Positions 30,498 to 40,378 of a DNA stretch of 40,773 nt are shown in pieces; positions within the stretch are counted from its first letter, which is position 1; each line of letters begins with the position of its first letter. Both the position numbers and the translations under genes were made by a program. The notes under the pieces are model-generated. The model did no database searches, was not told where the DNA came from, and worked only from the letters and a program-made list of their open reading frames with translations. The stretch spans positions 1-40,773 of the forward strand of contig CAYZAW010000014.1 of assembly GCA_964476505.1 (NCBI GenBank). The letters are read 5' to 3'. Source of the DNA: CAYZAW01 sp964476505 (GTDB lineage Bacteria > Bacillota > Clostridia > Christensenellales > CAG-138).

Positions 30498-32576
30498 ATG
30501 GAACTGCTTTCTCCGGCTGGAAATGAAGAGAGCCTGATCGCCGCGGTGCAAAACGGCGCGGATGCGGTCTATTTGGGCGGCAGCCTGTTTTCCGCGCGCC
30601 GCTATGCCGGTAATTTTGATGATACCGCCATGCAGCGGGCGATCGATTACTGCCATGTGCGCGGCGTAAAGGTACATGTGGCGGTGAACACGCTGCTGTT
30701 GGACAGAGAACTGGAATCGGCCTTGGCGTACGCCGCCTTTTTATACAGAACGGGAGCGGACGCGCTTATTGTGCAGGACTTGGGGCTGGCGGCGCTGTTA
30801 CGGCAAACCCTTCCCGGGCTGACGCTGCATGCAAGCACGCAAATGGGCATCCATGATGCGGGCGGCTTGGTTTTTTTAGAACAGCAGGGTATAACGCGGG
30901 CAGTGCTGGCAAGGGAGCTGCGCATAGCGGAGGTGGCGCTGTTGCATCAAAACAGCCCGGTGGAGCTGGAATGCTTTGCCCATGGCGCACTTTGTACCGC
31001 TGTGAGCGGGGCGTGTTTGTTTTCCTCGCTGGCGGGCGGCAGAAGCGGCAACCGGGGAGACTGCGCCCAGCCCTGCCGCAAAACGTATACGGTGGAAACG
31101 GAAACCGGTAAAGCCGGCGGCGGCGCGTTGAGCTTGAGCGACCTTTGTATGCTGCATCACGTACAGGAACTAGAAGCGGCAGGGGTTGCAAGCATCAAGC
31201 TGGAAGGGCGCATGAAGCGGGCGGAATACGTGGCGCTGATGACAAGGGCGTATCGGCTGGCGCTGGACGGCGCAGCATCGCAGGCGCTTGACAAAGAATT
31301 GGCGCTGCTCAGCCAGATATTTCAGCGGGGCAGCACAACGGGGCATTATTATACCGCAGGCTTGCAGGTAAACGCTGTGGGCGTGCTGTCCGATGAGCAC
31401 TCTCCGTTGGAGGCGGCGCGGGAAACTTACCGGAAGGAGCAAATCAAACGGCCGATACAGGCAGAATTTACCCTATCGGTGGGAAAGCCCATGCAGCTGA
31501 CAATGCGCTTGGAGCATACAGCGGTTACGGTGACAGGCGCTTGCCCGGAGCCTGCAAATAAGCGCCCGGATGTAGAGCGTTATAAAGAACAGCTTGCAAA
31601 ATTAGGGGATACGCCCTTTACGCTTGCCTCCTGCCGGATCGCGATGGACGAACCGGCGTATGTGCCCGTATCTGCGTTAAACGCGCTTAGGCGAGACGCT
31701 GTGGCGGCGCTGACAGAAGCCCTTACACCCCGGCGGGAGGCGGCGGAGCCCGTATTGCCGCCCTTAACGGACGGGAAGCAGACGGCACATAGCAGCATTT
31801 TAGCCATCGTGCCGGACGCGGCTGGCGCAAAGGCCGCCTTTCAGGCTGGTGCGGAGCTTGTGGCGCTTTCTCCCGCGCGGTTGTTGCAGGCGCATGAGCA
31901 GTTGTTATCGCTGCAAGCATACCGCAGCGAAAAACAAAAGCTGTTGCTGTTGATTCCCGCCGCCTTGTTCGATCCTGCGGACGAAAAAGCCGTTTCAGCG
32001 TTATTTGATGCAGGCCTGCTGGACGGCGGCATCGGGCAGAACATCGGGCATGTGCGCCTGATACAGGGTATAAAAATCGGCGGGTATTTATTGAACGCCG
32101 CCAACCGGTATACGGTGCGGGCGCTTTTAGATGCAGGCTATGACGGCGTGCTGCTGTCGCAGGAACTGACAAAGCCCCAGCTGCGTGATATAATAAACGG
32201 CGGAAACGCAGGCATACTGGGTTACGGAAAAGTGGCGCTGATGCAGCTTAGGCATTGTCCCGTAAAAAGCATGCTGGGCTGTTTGGATTGCGGCGGCAAA
32301 CCGGGCGTATTACAAGACGAAGCCGGGCGGCGCTTCCCGCTGGACGCAGTGCGCCTGTCAAAGGGCTGCCTGGTGCGGGTGCGAAATTGCCATACGCTGG
32401 ACGTGCTGGACGTTTTGCATGAGCTTCCAACACCCATGTTTACTGCCTGCCTGTTTACGTGGGAAACCCCGGAGCAAATTGCGGCCTGCATACAAACGGC
32501 AAGGCTGGCAGAGTCCGGCAAGGCGGCATTGAGGCTGGGAGATACACGGGGGCATTGGGCCCGCGGATTAGAATAA
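30498..32576 (+). CDS. U32 family protein with DUF3656 domain (RlhA-like)
   Basis: Although classed as peptidases, bacterial U32 proteins such as TrhP and RlhA hydroxylate RNA bases using prephenate-derived chemistry and an iron-sulfur cluster. The 692-residue protein opens with MELLSPAGNEESLIAAVQNG and contains the U32 signature region ELECFAHGALC...GACLFSS...RGDCAQPCRKTY (about residues 155-200). A DUF3656 region follows, with more cysteines near residues 587-598 (HCPVKSMLGCLDCGG). This architecture matches RlhA (YdcP), which modifies C2501 of 23S rRNA in E. coli, more than the shorter TrhP. Protease activity is not established. GGGAG precedes the ATG, and mutS2 follows after 12 bases. Confidence 0.87.
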   Translation: MELLSPAGNEESLIAAVQNGADAVYLGGSLFSARRYAGNFDDTAMQRAIDYCHVRGVKVHVAVNTLLLDRELESALAYAAFLYRTGADALIVQDLGLAALLRQTLPGLTLHASTQMGIHDAGGLVFLEQQGITRAVLARELRIAEVALLHQNSPVELECFAHGALCTAVSGACLFSSLAGGRSGNRGDCAQPCRKTYTVETETGKAGGGALSLSDLCMLHHVQELEAAGVASIKLEGRMKRAEYVALMTRAYRLALDGAASQALDKELALLSQIFQRGSTTGHYYTAGLQVNAVGVLSDEHSPLEAARETYRKEQIKRPIQAEFTLSVGKPMQLTMRLEHTAVTVTGACPEPANKRPDVERYKEQLAKLGDTPFTLASCRIAMDEPAYVPVSALNALRRDAVAALTEALTPRREAAEPVLPPLTDGKQTAHSSILAIVPDAAGAKAAFQAGAELVALSPARLLQAHEQLLSLQAYRSEKQKLLLLIPAALFDPADEKAVSALFDAGLLDGGIGQNIGHVRLIQGIKIGGYLLNAANRYTVRALLDAGYDGVLLSQELTKPQLRDIINGGNAGILGYGKVALMQLRHCPVKSMLGCLDCGGKPGVLQDEAGRRFPLDAVRLSKGCLVRVRNCHTLDVLDVLHELPTPMFTACLFTWETPEQIAACIQTARLAESGKAALRLGDTRGHWARGLE

Positions 32577-32588
32577 CAAGGAGCGGAT

Positions 32589-34940
32589 ATGGACAAACGG
32601 GTATTTTCCATATTGGAGTACGATAAAATCAAAGAGCGCTTGGCGGGCTATGCGGCGTCCCAAATGGGTAAGGACGCGGTACGCGCGCTGGAGCCCTCCG
32701 GAAACGGCGCGCAGGTGCAGACGTTTTTGGCGCAGACTGCCGAGGCGGAAACCGTATTTATACACGGCGGGCAGAGCCCTATCGAGGGCTTTGACGATAT
32801 CCGCCCGCTTTTGATGCGCATCCACGCGTCGTATTCTCTTTCCATGGGAGAATTATTGCAGGCGGCGCGGTGCCTCAGGGTCAGCCGTACGGCGCGGGAG
32901 CGGCTTGCGCAGGGCGAGGCGGAGGGGCATTTGGCGCATATGGCGTCACAGCTTGTTAGCCACAGAAGCATCGAGGAGGAGATAGGCCGCTGCATCCTGT
33001 CCGATGACGAGATGTCCGACGCGGCTTCTCCGGAGCTTGCCTCCATCCGGCGGCAGATGCGCATCAACAACGAGCGCGCCCGTGAAAAGCTCAACGGCAT
33101 GATCAAAAGTACCTCCTTTCAAAAGTATTTACAGGAGCCCATCGTCACCATCCGTAACGGGCGCTTTGTGCTGCCCGTGCGGCAGGAGTTCCGACAGAAT
33201 GTGCCGGGCTTGGTGCACGACCAATCCGGAAGCGGCGCTACGCTGTTTGTAGAGCCCATGGCGGTGGTGGAGCTGGGCAATGAGTATAAACGCCTTACCG
33301 GGCTGGAACAGGAAGAAATAGGCCGCATTTTAGCGTCTCTTACGGCAATGCTGGAGCCTTGTGCGGACGGGCTTGCCGCCAGCCTTGAGGTGCTTGCCGT
33401 GCTGGATATGATATTTGCCAAGGCTGCCATGGCGCGGGATATGCGCGCCGTTTGCCCCGAGATCAACACCCAAGGGCATATCAAGATCGTGAAGGGCAGG
33501 CACCCGCTGATCTCTCAGGAGCAGGTGGTACCCATCGACGTATGGCTGGGGGAGGATTTTTCCACGCTCATCATCACCGGCCCCAACACCGGCGGTAAAA
33601 CCGTTACGCTAAAAACCATTGGGCTGTTTACGTTAATGGCACAGTCCGGCATGTATATCCCCGCGCTGGGAGGAACAAAAATCGCGGTGTTCGAGGCGGT
33701 GTTTGCGGATATCGGAGACGAGCAGTCCATCGAGCAAAGCCTGTCCACCTTCTCCTCCCACATGAAGAATCTGGTGCATATTCTAAAGCAGGCAGACAAG
33801 CGTTCGCTGGTGCTATTAGACGAGCTTGGGGCGGGCACAGACCCCGTGGAGGGCGCGGCGCTTGCCATGAGCATATTGGAAACCCTGCATGAGCGCAGGT
33901 GCGTGACCGCCGCTACCACCCATTACAGCGAGATCAAGGCCTTTGCCATGACCACGGACGGCATGGAAAACGCCTCCATGGAATTCGATGTTGACCGGCT
34001 GGCGCCAACCTACCGGCTGTTTATCGGCATTCCCGGCAAATCGAACGCCTTTGAGATATCCAAGCGCCTTGGCTTGTCTGATGCCGTGATCGACCGGGCG
34101 CGCGGCTTTTTGAAGCAGGAGGATGTGCAGTTTGAGGATGTGATCCAAAGCGCGGAGGCCGAGCGGCAGCGGGTTGAAGCGGAGCATCGGCTGGCGCAGG
34201 AGGCGCGGCAGGAGCTGGAGCGCTTACAGGGCGAGATCGAAAAAGAGAAAAAACATTTACAGGAAGAAAAGGCCGCCATGCGCGCCAAAGCCCGGGAGGA
34301 AGCGCGGCAGGTGGTACGGGATACCCGTGCAGAGATGGACAAGCTGGTGGAGGGCCTTCGCAATGTTAAGGGTATAGACATGCGGCAGGTAGACCGCGCC
34401 ATCCAGCAGGCCAGAGACGGCGTGCGCAAGCGCGAAGGAGAGCTGGCAGAGCCTATATTGCGGGAGGAGCTGACAGGGGACGCGCCCAAGGTGCTGCGCC
34501 CCGGAGACAGAGTTCGCTTGCTCAATTTGGGGCAAAACGCCACGGTATTGAAGGTGACGGAGGGCAAAAGCGAAATACAGGTGCAGGCGGGAGTTATCAA
34601 AATGATGGTGGAGCGCGCGGATGTGCGCTTGATCGACGAGATCATCAAGCCCGCCGCCACCAGCGCCCGCATGCAGCTTTCTCCAGAGCGGGAGGCCGGG
34701 TTGGAACTGGATATACGCGGCAAAAATGTAGACGAAGCCATAGTGGATGTTGACCGCTATATAGACGATGCGGTGATCAACGGCAGAACCGAGCTGCATG
34801 TGATACACGGCAAGGGCACGGGTGCGTTAAGAACCGGCATCCAAACGTATCTTCGCAAGCACCCCAAGGTTAAAACCATCCGCTTGGGAACGTACGGTGA
34901 GGGAGACGCTGGCGTTACCGTGGTAACGCTAAAAGCCTAG
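32589..34940 (+). CDS. mutS2: MutS2 (Smr-domain MutS family ATPase)
   Basis: MutS2 is a homologue of MutS without the mismatch-recognition domain. In Bacillus it has been linked both to suppression of recombination and to rescue of collided ribosomes. The 783-residue protein has a core/lever region, a Walker A GPNTGGKT around residues 330-337 with a Walker B LVLLDELGAGTDP near 410, a coiled-coil and KOW-like stretch (about 515-680) and the C-terminal Smr nuclease domain (about 706-783) with LDIRG and HGKGTGALR. All motifs are intact and the length is standard. AGGAG precedes the ATG. It is co-transcribed with the U32 gene. Confidence 0.96.
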   Translation: MDKRVFSILEYDKIKERLAGYAASQMGKDAVRALEPSGNGAQVQTFLAQTAEAETVFIHGGQSPIEGFDDIRPLLMRIHASYSLSMGELLQAARCLRVSRTARERLAQGEAEGHLAHMASQLVSHRSIEEEIGRCILSDDEMSDAASPELASIRRQMRINNERAREKLNGMIKSTSFQKYLQEPIVTIRNGRFVLPVRQEFRQNVPGLVHDQSGSGATLFVEPMAVVELGNEYKRLTGLEQEEIGRILASLTAMLEPCADGLAASLEVLAVLDMIFAKAAMARDMRAVCPEINTQGHIKIVKGRHPLISQEQVVPIDVWLGEDFSTLIITGPNTGGKTVTLKTIGLFTLMAQSGMYIPALGGTKIAVFEAVFADIGDEQSIEQSLSTFSSHMKNLVHILKQADKRSLVLLDELGAGTDPVEGAALAMSILETLHERRCVTAATTHYSEIKAFAMTTDGMENASMEFDVDRLAPTYRLFIGIPGKSNAFEISKRLGLSDAVIDRARGFLKQEDVQFEDVIQSAEAERQRVEAEHRLAQEARQELERLQGEIEKEKKHLQEEKAAMRAKAREEARQVVRDTRAEMDKLVEGLRNVKGIDMRQVDRAIQQARDGVRKREGELAEPILREELTGDAPKVLRPGDRVRLLNLGQNATVLKVTEGKSEIQVQAGVIKMMVERADVRLIDEIIKPAATSARMQLSPEREAGLELDIRGKNVDEAIVDVDRYIDDAVINGRTELHVIHGKGTGALRTGIQTYLRKHPKVKTIRLGTYGEGDAGVTVVTLKA

Positions 34941-34992
34941 CTGCCATGGAAAATTCATAGGGAATTCATATTCCGTCAAAGAGGTGTATGGT

Positions 34993-35424
34993 ATGATACT
35001 TGTGAGCGCATGTCTGGCAGGCTACCGGTGCCGATATGACGGCGGCTGCAAGCCTGATGAAGGTGTGATCGAGCTTGTCCGTCGCGGCGAGGCGGTGCCC
35101 GTGTGCCCGGAGGCATTAGGCGGGCTTCCCATGCCCCGGCTGCCCGCAGAATGCACGGTAGACGGCACTGCGGTGCTAACCGGGCGCGGCAGGGTGGTCA
35201 ATCAAGCCGGGGAAGACGTTACGGACGCGTTTGTAAAGGGCGCTCACGAAGCGCTACGCATTGCTAGGCTGTATGCCTGCGAACGGGCTATATTAAAGGC
35301 AAACAGCCCGTCCTGCGGCTGCGGTACGATCTATGACGGCAGCTTTACCGGCGCTAAAAAACAAGGGGACGGCGTAACTGCCGCACTGCTAAAGATCAAC
35401 GGCATACCAGTAGACACAAAGTAA
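34993..35424 (+). CDS. DUF523 family protein
   Basis: This 143-residue cytoplasmic protein matches DUF523 (YbbK-like), whose role is not known. It begins MILVSACLAGYRCRYDGG. It has several conserved cysteines: SACLAGYRC near the start, VPVCPEALGG around 34-43 and the KANSPSCGCG block around residue 100. This pattern suggests a metal or sulfur-related chemistry. I chose the ATG at 34993, which has GAGGT eight bases upstream; a GTG nine bases earlier in the same frame starts inside that ribosome site. It lies 52 bases after mutS2 and 21 before the response regulator. Confidence 0.82.
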   Translation: MILVSACLAGYRCRYDGGCKPDEGVIELVRRGEAVPVCPEALGGLPMPRLPAECTVDGTAVLTGRGRVVNQAGEDVTDAFVKGAHEALRIARLYACERAILKANSPSCGCGTIYDGSFTGAKKQGDGVTAALLKINGIPVDTK

Positions 35425-35445
35425 TACGGCTGGGGAGGAACATAC

Positions 35446-36141
35446 ATGGATCACAACAGCAACCAAACCATATTGATCATTGACGACGATAACAACATTC
35501 GCGCGATTATCGAAATGTACCTAAAAAAAGAAGGGTATCAGGTGGTTTCCGGCGAACGGGGCGATACCGCTTTGGAGCTGTTTCACAGCTGCCAGCCGGA
35601 TCTGGTGCTGTTGGACATCATGCTGCCCGGGCAGGATGGTTGGCAGGTGCTAAAGGACATCCGGCAGGAAAGCGCTGTGCCCGTGATCATGCTGACCGCT
35701 AAGGGCGACACCATGGATCGCATCCAAGGCTTGGATTCCGGTGCGGACGATTATGTGGCCAAGCCCTTCGACACCAAGGAATTGCTGGCACGCATCAAGG
35801 CGGTGCTGCGCCGTTCTGCGGGGGTGGCGGAGCCGGAGCGGAAGATCGTTTACCCGGGTCTTACCGTATCCATCGAGAATTACGCCGTGATGCTGGACGA
35901 TAAACCGCTGGAAATGCCGCCAAAAGAAATCGAGCTGTTATACTTTTTAGCCTCCCATGAAAGCAAGGTATTTACCCGGGAGCAGTTGTTAGAGCAGGTT
36001 TGGGGCTTCGACTTTTTTGGCGACAGCCGCACGGTGGACGTGCATGTAAAGCGCATCCGGGAGAAGATCGGCGACCGGGAGGAATGGCAGCTGAAAACCG
36101 TTTGGGGCGTGGGCTATAAGTTCGAGGCCGCGAAAGCATAA
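35446..36141 (+). CDS. OmpR/PhoB family response regulator
   Basis: This 231-residue regulator is expected to bind DNA once phosphorylated by the kinase encoded next to it. The receiver domain has the acidic pocket DDD at 13-15, the phosphorylation site Asp57 (LLDIMLPG), Thr84 (LTAK) and Lys106 (KPFD). The C-terminal winged-helix domain spans about 130-228 and ends in VDVHVKRIREKIG and VWGVGYKFE, typical of the OmpR family. GGGGAGG lies before the ATG. Target sites cannot be identified from this sequence; by gene order the kinase and htrA may be among its targets. Confidence 0.94.
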   Translation: MDHNSNQTILIIDDDNNIRAIIEMYLKKEGYQVVSGERGDTALELFHSCQPDLVLLDIMLPGQDGWQVLKDIRQESAVPVIMLTAKGDTMDRIQGLDSGADDYVAKPFDTKELLARIKAVLRRSAGVAEPERKIVYPGLTVSIENYAVMLDDKPLEMPPKEIELLYFLASHESKVFTREQLLEQVWGFDFFGDSRTVDVHVKRIREKIGDREEWQLKTVWGVGYKFEAAKA

Positions 36142-36145
36142 CCCC

Positions 36146-37762
36146 ATGTGGCTGAGGATAGGAAAAACACTGTTCTCAAAAATGCTGATCGCCTACCTAA
36201 CGGTGATCATGTGTTTGCTGTTTTTTGTTTCTCTTACGTCTACCAATATGTTTGCCACGCAGTATCTTAGGGAAGAGGAGCAGTCGCTCAGGCGCGAGGC
36301 AGAAAAGATCAACGCCATCCTGCTGGAGAAATACATTTACGACGAAAAACGGCCTGTTGCCAACGAAGAGCTGTTGACCGTTGCCCGGCAGTATAACGCA
36401 CTGATACAGATCATTGACGCACACGGTAGTATCCGTTCCTTTTACGATAACGCCGTAGACGAGGGCAAATGGGCGGCGCTGTCCGAGGCTACGGACAGCT
36501 ATACCGGCGAAGTTACCGGAGAAACGCTGGTGACCATGCCGGGGTTAAGCATTTGGCCGTCAACCTCTGCGGTGTGGATCGGCGAGCGGGCGCAGGGCTG
36601 GATCGAGCAGCCGGCAAACGCCAAGCTGCCGGAGCCGCAGGGCATGCTTTTAAGGGACCTGTTTCATAACCTGACCGGCATTCCAACGCTTACCGTTATT
36701 CGCACCGTGCATAACAACGGGCAGGTGGAAGGCGTTGTACTGATGCATATTGACACCAGCGCGGTACAAGCATCTATCCGGCGGGTATATTTAGAAATGT
36801 TACTAACAGCCATCATCGCCATCGTGGCGGCGGTGCTGACGGTGTATTACTTAACAACGCGCATCACCCGCCCCATCAAGGACATGAACGATACCGTGCA
36901 GCGGTATACCAAGGGCGAATTCAATGTGCGCGTTCCCGCCGAGGGCAGCGACGAGGTGGCAGGCTTAGCCAGCAGCTTTAACGCTATGGCGGACGAATTA
37001 AAGGACTTAGAGGAAACCCGGCGAAGCTTTGTTGCAAACGTGAGCCATGAGCTGCGGTCTCCGCTGACTTCCATGGGCGGTTTTTTAGAGGCCATACAGG
37101 ACGGCACCATCCCCCCGGAGGAGCAGGGGAAATACATCGACATCGTGCTTTCGGAGACTCGGCGTATGACCGCCATGGTAAACGACCTTCTGGATCTTGC
37201 CAGAATAGAAAGCGGGCAGGTCAAGCAGGTAAAGAAAAAGTTCGACCTAAACGAGCTGGCGCTGCGCAACCTTGTTACCTTTGAGGCACGAATCTCCCAG
37301 AAAAAGCTGGAGGTAACGCTGTCGCTGCATGAGCCCAACTGCTATGTGCAGGCGGACGACGGGCAGATATCGCAGGTGATTAGGAATCTGATTGACAATG
37401 CCATCAAATTCTCCTATGATGGCGGAAAGCTGGAGATCGGCACGCGCGTGATCAACAGGCAAACGGCAGAGCTGTTCGTGCGAGATCACGGCGCGGGAAT
37501 CCCCAAGGCGGATCTTCCCCATGTATTTGAACGCTTTTACAAAGCGGAAAAGGCACATACTCCTTCGCAAAAAAGCGGAACCGGCCTTGGGCTTGCCATT
37601 GTAAAACGCATCATTGATGCCCACGGGCAGGATATTCGGGTAGAAAGCGCAGCAGAACAGGGCACATGCTTCACCTTTACGCTTAAGCATGTTGCCGAAC
37701 CGGTGCGAAAAGCGCGCCGCACGGAAGGAACCCCAAACAACGACGGAGGAACAACATCATGA
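36146..37762 (+). CDS. Membrane sensor histidine kinase
   Basis: The 538-residue kinase has a first membrane helix at about 12-32, an extracytoplasmic sensor domain of roughly 175 residues, a second helix at about 213-235 and a HAMP linker. The HisKA domain follows, with the phosphorylated His301 (FVANVSHELRSPL). The ATPase domain has the N box (NLIDNAIKF), G1 (DHGAGIP) and G2 (GTGLGLAIVK). The sensor domain matches no family I recognise; the stimulus is unknown. The start is four bases after the regulator stop and has no strong ribosome site, so it is probably coupled. It overlaps htrA by four bases. Confidence 0.93.
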   Translation: MWLRIGKTLFSKMLIAYLTVIMCLLFFVSLTSTNMFATQYLREEEQSLRREAEKINAILLEKYIYDEKRPVANEELLTVARQYNALIQIIDAHGSIRSFYDNAVDEGKWAALSEATDSYTGEVTGETLVTMPGLSIWPSTSAVWIGERAQGWIEQPANAKLPEPQGMLLRDLFHNLTGIPTLTVIRTVHNNGQVEGVVLMHIDTSAVQASIRRVYLEMLLTAIIAIVAAVLTVYYLTTRITRPIKDMNDTVQRYTKGEFNVRVPAEGSDEVAGLASSFNAMADELKDLEETRRSFVANVSHELRSPLTSMGGFLEAIQDGTIPPEEQGKYIDIVLSETRRMTAMVNDLLDLARIESGQVKQVKKKFDLNELALRNLVTFEARISQKKLEVTLSLHEPNCYVQADDGQISQVIRNLIDNAIKFSYDGGKLEIGTRVINRQTAELFVRDHGAGIPKADLPHVFERFYKAEKAHTPSQKSGTGLGLAIVKRIIDAHGQDIRVESAAEQGTCFTFTLKHVAEPVRKARRTEGTPNNDGGTTS

Positions 37763-39066
37763 GTTATGAGAACTATTACGAGCAGAATGTGAACGGGCAA
37801 AAGCCAAAAGGCCGCGGCGGCAGAATCGTGCTGGGCATCATTGCGGTAGCGCTGGTATTCTTTGTTGCGGGCGTACTGGTTGCGGGCTTTGTTCGCAGCA
37901 ACCAGCAGCCGGTGCAAGTACCGGAGGCCGTTGCACCGCAGGCTCCCGCGCAGGAGCAAAGTCCGGCGGAGCCTACGCCCACGCCCGTACCAACGCCTGT
38001 GCCGACTGAGCGCCCAATGCCCGCGCTGGACGGGCAGCTGCCCTTTTTGACCGATGAAGTGAACCCCATACCGGATATCGTCAGCAGCGTAGAGCAGGGT
38101 GTGGTAGGCATCGAGATCAGCGCCGACGTGGATTACGGCTTTGGCAAGGAAGAGTTTTCCTCCACGGTGGGCAGCGGCTTTATCATTTCCTCCGAAGGGT
38201 ATATCCTGACCAACTGCCATGTGGTGGAGGGAGCAAAGAGCGTACGGGTCATTATGGCAAATGAGGAAACCGTACCGGCTGAGATCATCGGCATGGACGC
38301 TAAATCCGACGTTGCCGTACTCAAAATAGAGAAAAAAGGGCTTACCGTATTAAAGCTTGGCGATTCCGACAGCATCCGCGCGGGCGAGTATGTGCTGGCT
38401 ATCGGTACGCCTGCCAGCCAAAATCTGGCGGGAACGGTCACCATGGGAATCATCAGCGCGACCAAGCGCTCCATCAACGTGGACGGGAAAACCAATAACT
38501 ACATCCAAACGGATGCCGCCATCAACTTTGGCAATAGCGGCGGCCCGCTGTTAAGCATGTCCGGCGAGGTCGTTGGGATCAACACCGCAAAAACCGTAAC
38601 GCTGGGCTACAACGAATACGGGCAGCCCATGAACGCGGAGGGCTTGGGCTTTGCGCTTCCCATCAACGACGTGTATCAGGTAGCGCAAACGCTTTTGACC
38701 AAGGGCTATGTGGAGCGCCCCGCTCTTGGCGTGCAGGTGGTCACCATCTCCGGCTTGGAGGCCAAGGCCTTTGGGATCACGGGCGAATACGGCGTGATCA
38801 TTGACAGCATCGTGAAGAACGGCCCTGCAGAAAAAGCCGGGTTACTGCCAAACGATGTGATCCTTACCTGCGAAGGGCAGGAAGTGACCGATCAGGATAT
38901 GCTGATCGCCCTTGTGGACGGCAAACAGGTAGGGGATACGATCCAGCTAACGGTGCTGCGGGATGCAGAAAAGACCATCGAGATCACTATTACTATGGGC
39001 GATATGAACCAAATGGATTACACAGACCTGATCTACGCGGAGGAAGACGAGCGGAACAACGAATAA
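37759..39066 (+). CDS. htrA: HtrA/DegP-like membrane-anchored serine protease
   Basis: HtrA proteins degrade or hold misfolded proteins outside the membrane. The 435-residue protein has one N-terminal membrane helix (about 22-44), a long Pro/Thr-rich linker (50-90) and a trypsin-like domain with the triad His154 (TNCHVVEG), Asp184 (KSDVAVLKI) and Ser260 (GNSGGPL). One PDZ domain covers about 325-425. GGAGGA lies eight bases before the ATG, which overlaps the kinase stop as ATGA. Placement behind a two-component system recalls CssRS control of htrA in Bacillus, so a secretion or envelope stress response is a fair inference. Confidence 0.94.
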   Translation: MSYENYYEQNVNGQKPKGRGGRIVLGIIAVALVFFVAGVLVAGFVRSNQQPVQVPEAVAPQAPAQEQSPAEPTPTPVPTPVPTERPMPALDGQLPFLTDEVNPIPDIVSSVEQGVVGIEISADVDYGFGKEEFSSTVGSGFIISSEGYILTNCHVVEGAKSVRVIMANEETVPAEIIGMDAKSDVAVLKIEKKGLTVLKLGDSDSIRAGEYVLAIGTPASQNLAGTVTMGIISATKRSINVDGKTNNYIQTDAAINFGNSGGPLLSMSGEVVGINTAKTVTLGYNEYGQPMNAEGLGFALPINDVYQVAQTLLTKGYVERPALGVQVVTISGLEAKAFGITGEYGVIIDSIVKNGPAEKAGLLPNDVILTCEGQEVTDQDMLIALVDGKQVGDTIQLTVLRDAEKTIEITITMGDMNQMDYTDLIYAEEDERNNE

Positions 39067-39092
39067 CATGGCGTTTGCCGGGAGGAACAGCA

Positions 39093-40343
39093 ATGGATCA
39101 TCAAAGCTTCTTTATTGATCAAATCAAGAACTCCATGATGCCCTCAACGGGCTGCACGGAACCCATTGCCATTGCGCTGAACACCGCCATCGCACGGCGG
39201 GAGGCCAAGGGTGCGTTTGAAAAACTCGTGATCACCATGGACCCGTACCTTTACAAAAACGCCATGGGCGTAGGCATTCCCGGCAGCGATGAGCGCGGCG
39301 TGGCCTTATGCGCCGCCATGGGCGTAACGGCGGGCAAGCCGGAGCTTCAAATGAACGTGCTGTCTGAGGTAACGCCGGAGGCGTTGGCACAGGCCAAAGC
39401 GTTAAAGGACAAGGTCACCGTAAAGGTGCTGCCGGAGGGCGCCACGCTGTTCATTCAAACGGAGCTGTATTGCGCGGGGGATACGGTGCGCGTTATCACC
39501 CTCAAGGAGCACACCAATATCATCGATGTTTCCCATGCGCCGTATGCGCCGTATGAGTACCACGACATTCCCTTGGGCAAGTGCGAGATACAGGATTACA
39601 CGCTGGACGACTTTATTGCTTTTGCCAATACGGTTCCCATAGAAGAGCTGGCGTTTTTACAGGAAGGCTTGGATATGAACCGGGCGATTTCCGCCGAGGG
39701 CGCGAAATTCGGCCTTGGGGAGCAATTGAACGCGCTGGTGAAAAAAGGTTACATTGCGGAATCCCCGGCAACGCTGGCAAAATGCAAGGCAGCCTCCGGC
39801 TCCTATGCGCGCATGACGGGTGTATCGCTGCCCGTAATGACGGCAACCGGCAGCGGCAATCAGGGCATTACCCTGTTTATGACCATCGACGGCGTAGCGG
39901 AAAAGCTGAACATTCCGGCGGACAAGGAGCTTCGGGCTATTGCGCTGGGCGCGCTTGTAAACGTGTACGGCAAAACCTATATCGGCGCGCTGTCGGCGGT
40001 ATGCGCCTGCGGTGTAGCCTCCGGCTTGGGCGCGTCCGTTGGCATCTGCTACATGCTTGACGGTGATAAAGCCGCTATGCTGGGCGCAGCAAAAAACGTG
40101 TTAGGCGCTATTTCCGGCATGATCTGCGACGGCGCAAAGGAAGGCTGCGCGCATAAGGTGGAGCTAAGCGCCGGGCTTGCGGTGGACGCGGCCTTACTGG
40201 CCGTTTCCGGGCGTGCACTTTCGGCGGACAACGGCATTCTGGCGGACGACCTTGCGGGGCTGTTTTCTAACCTAGGGTACTTGGTTACAAAGGGGATGTC
40301 TGCAACCAACGAGGCCATTGTGAACATCATGACCAAAAAGTAA
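39093..40343 (+). CDS. cyuA: L-cysteine desulfidase family protein (CyuA-like, UPF0597)
   Basis: Proteins of this family (CyuA/YhaM) break down L-cysteine to pyruvate, ammonia and sulfide using an iron-sulfur cluster, and are related to the alpha chain of iron-sulfur serine dehydratase. The 416-residue protein has the invariant STGCTEP near the start (Cys21). Further conserved blocks are MTGVSLPVMTATGSGNQGI (around residue 248) and AVCACGVASGLGASVGICY (around 305-325), which supply cluster-binding cysteines. GGGAGG lies seven bases before the ATG. It follows htrA by 26 bases in the same direction, but whether it belongs to the stress operon is uncertain. Confidence 0.87.
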   Translation: MDHQSFFIDQIKNSMMPSTGCTEPIAIALNTAIARREAKGAFEKLVITMDPYLYKNAMGVGIPGSDERGVALCAAMGVTAGKPELQMNVLSEVTPEALAQAKALKDKVTVKVLPEGATLFIQTELYCAGDTVRVITLKEHTNIIDVSHAPYAPYEYHDIPLGKCEIQDYTLDDFIAFANTVPIEELAFLQEGLDMNRAISAEGAKFGLGEQLNALVKKGYIAESPATLAKCKAASGSYARMTGVSLPVMTATGSGNQGITLFMTIDGVAEKLNIPADKELRAIALGALVNVYGKTYIGALSAVCACGVASGLGASVGICYMLDGDKAAMLGAAKNVLGAISGMICDGAKEGCAHKVELSAGLAVDAALLAVSGRALSADNGILADDLAGLFSNLGYLVTKGMSATNEAIVNIMTKK

Positions 40344-40378
40344 TTATCGAAAACCTGTGCTGTTGCGTCAAAAAGCCC

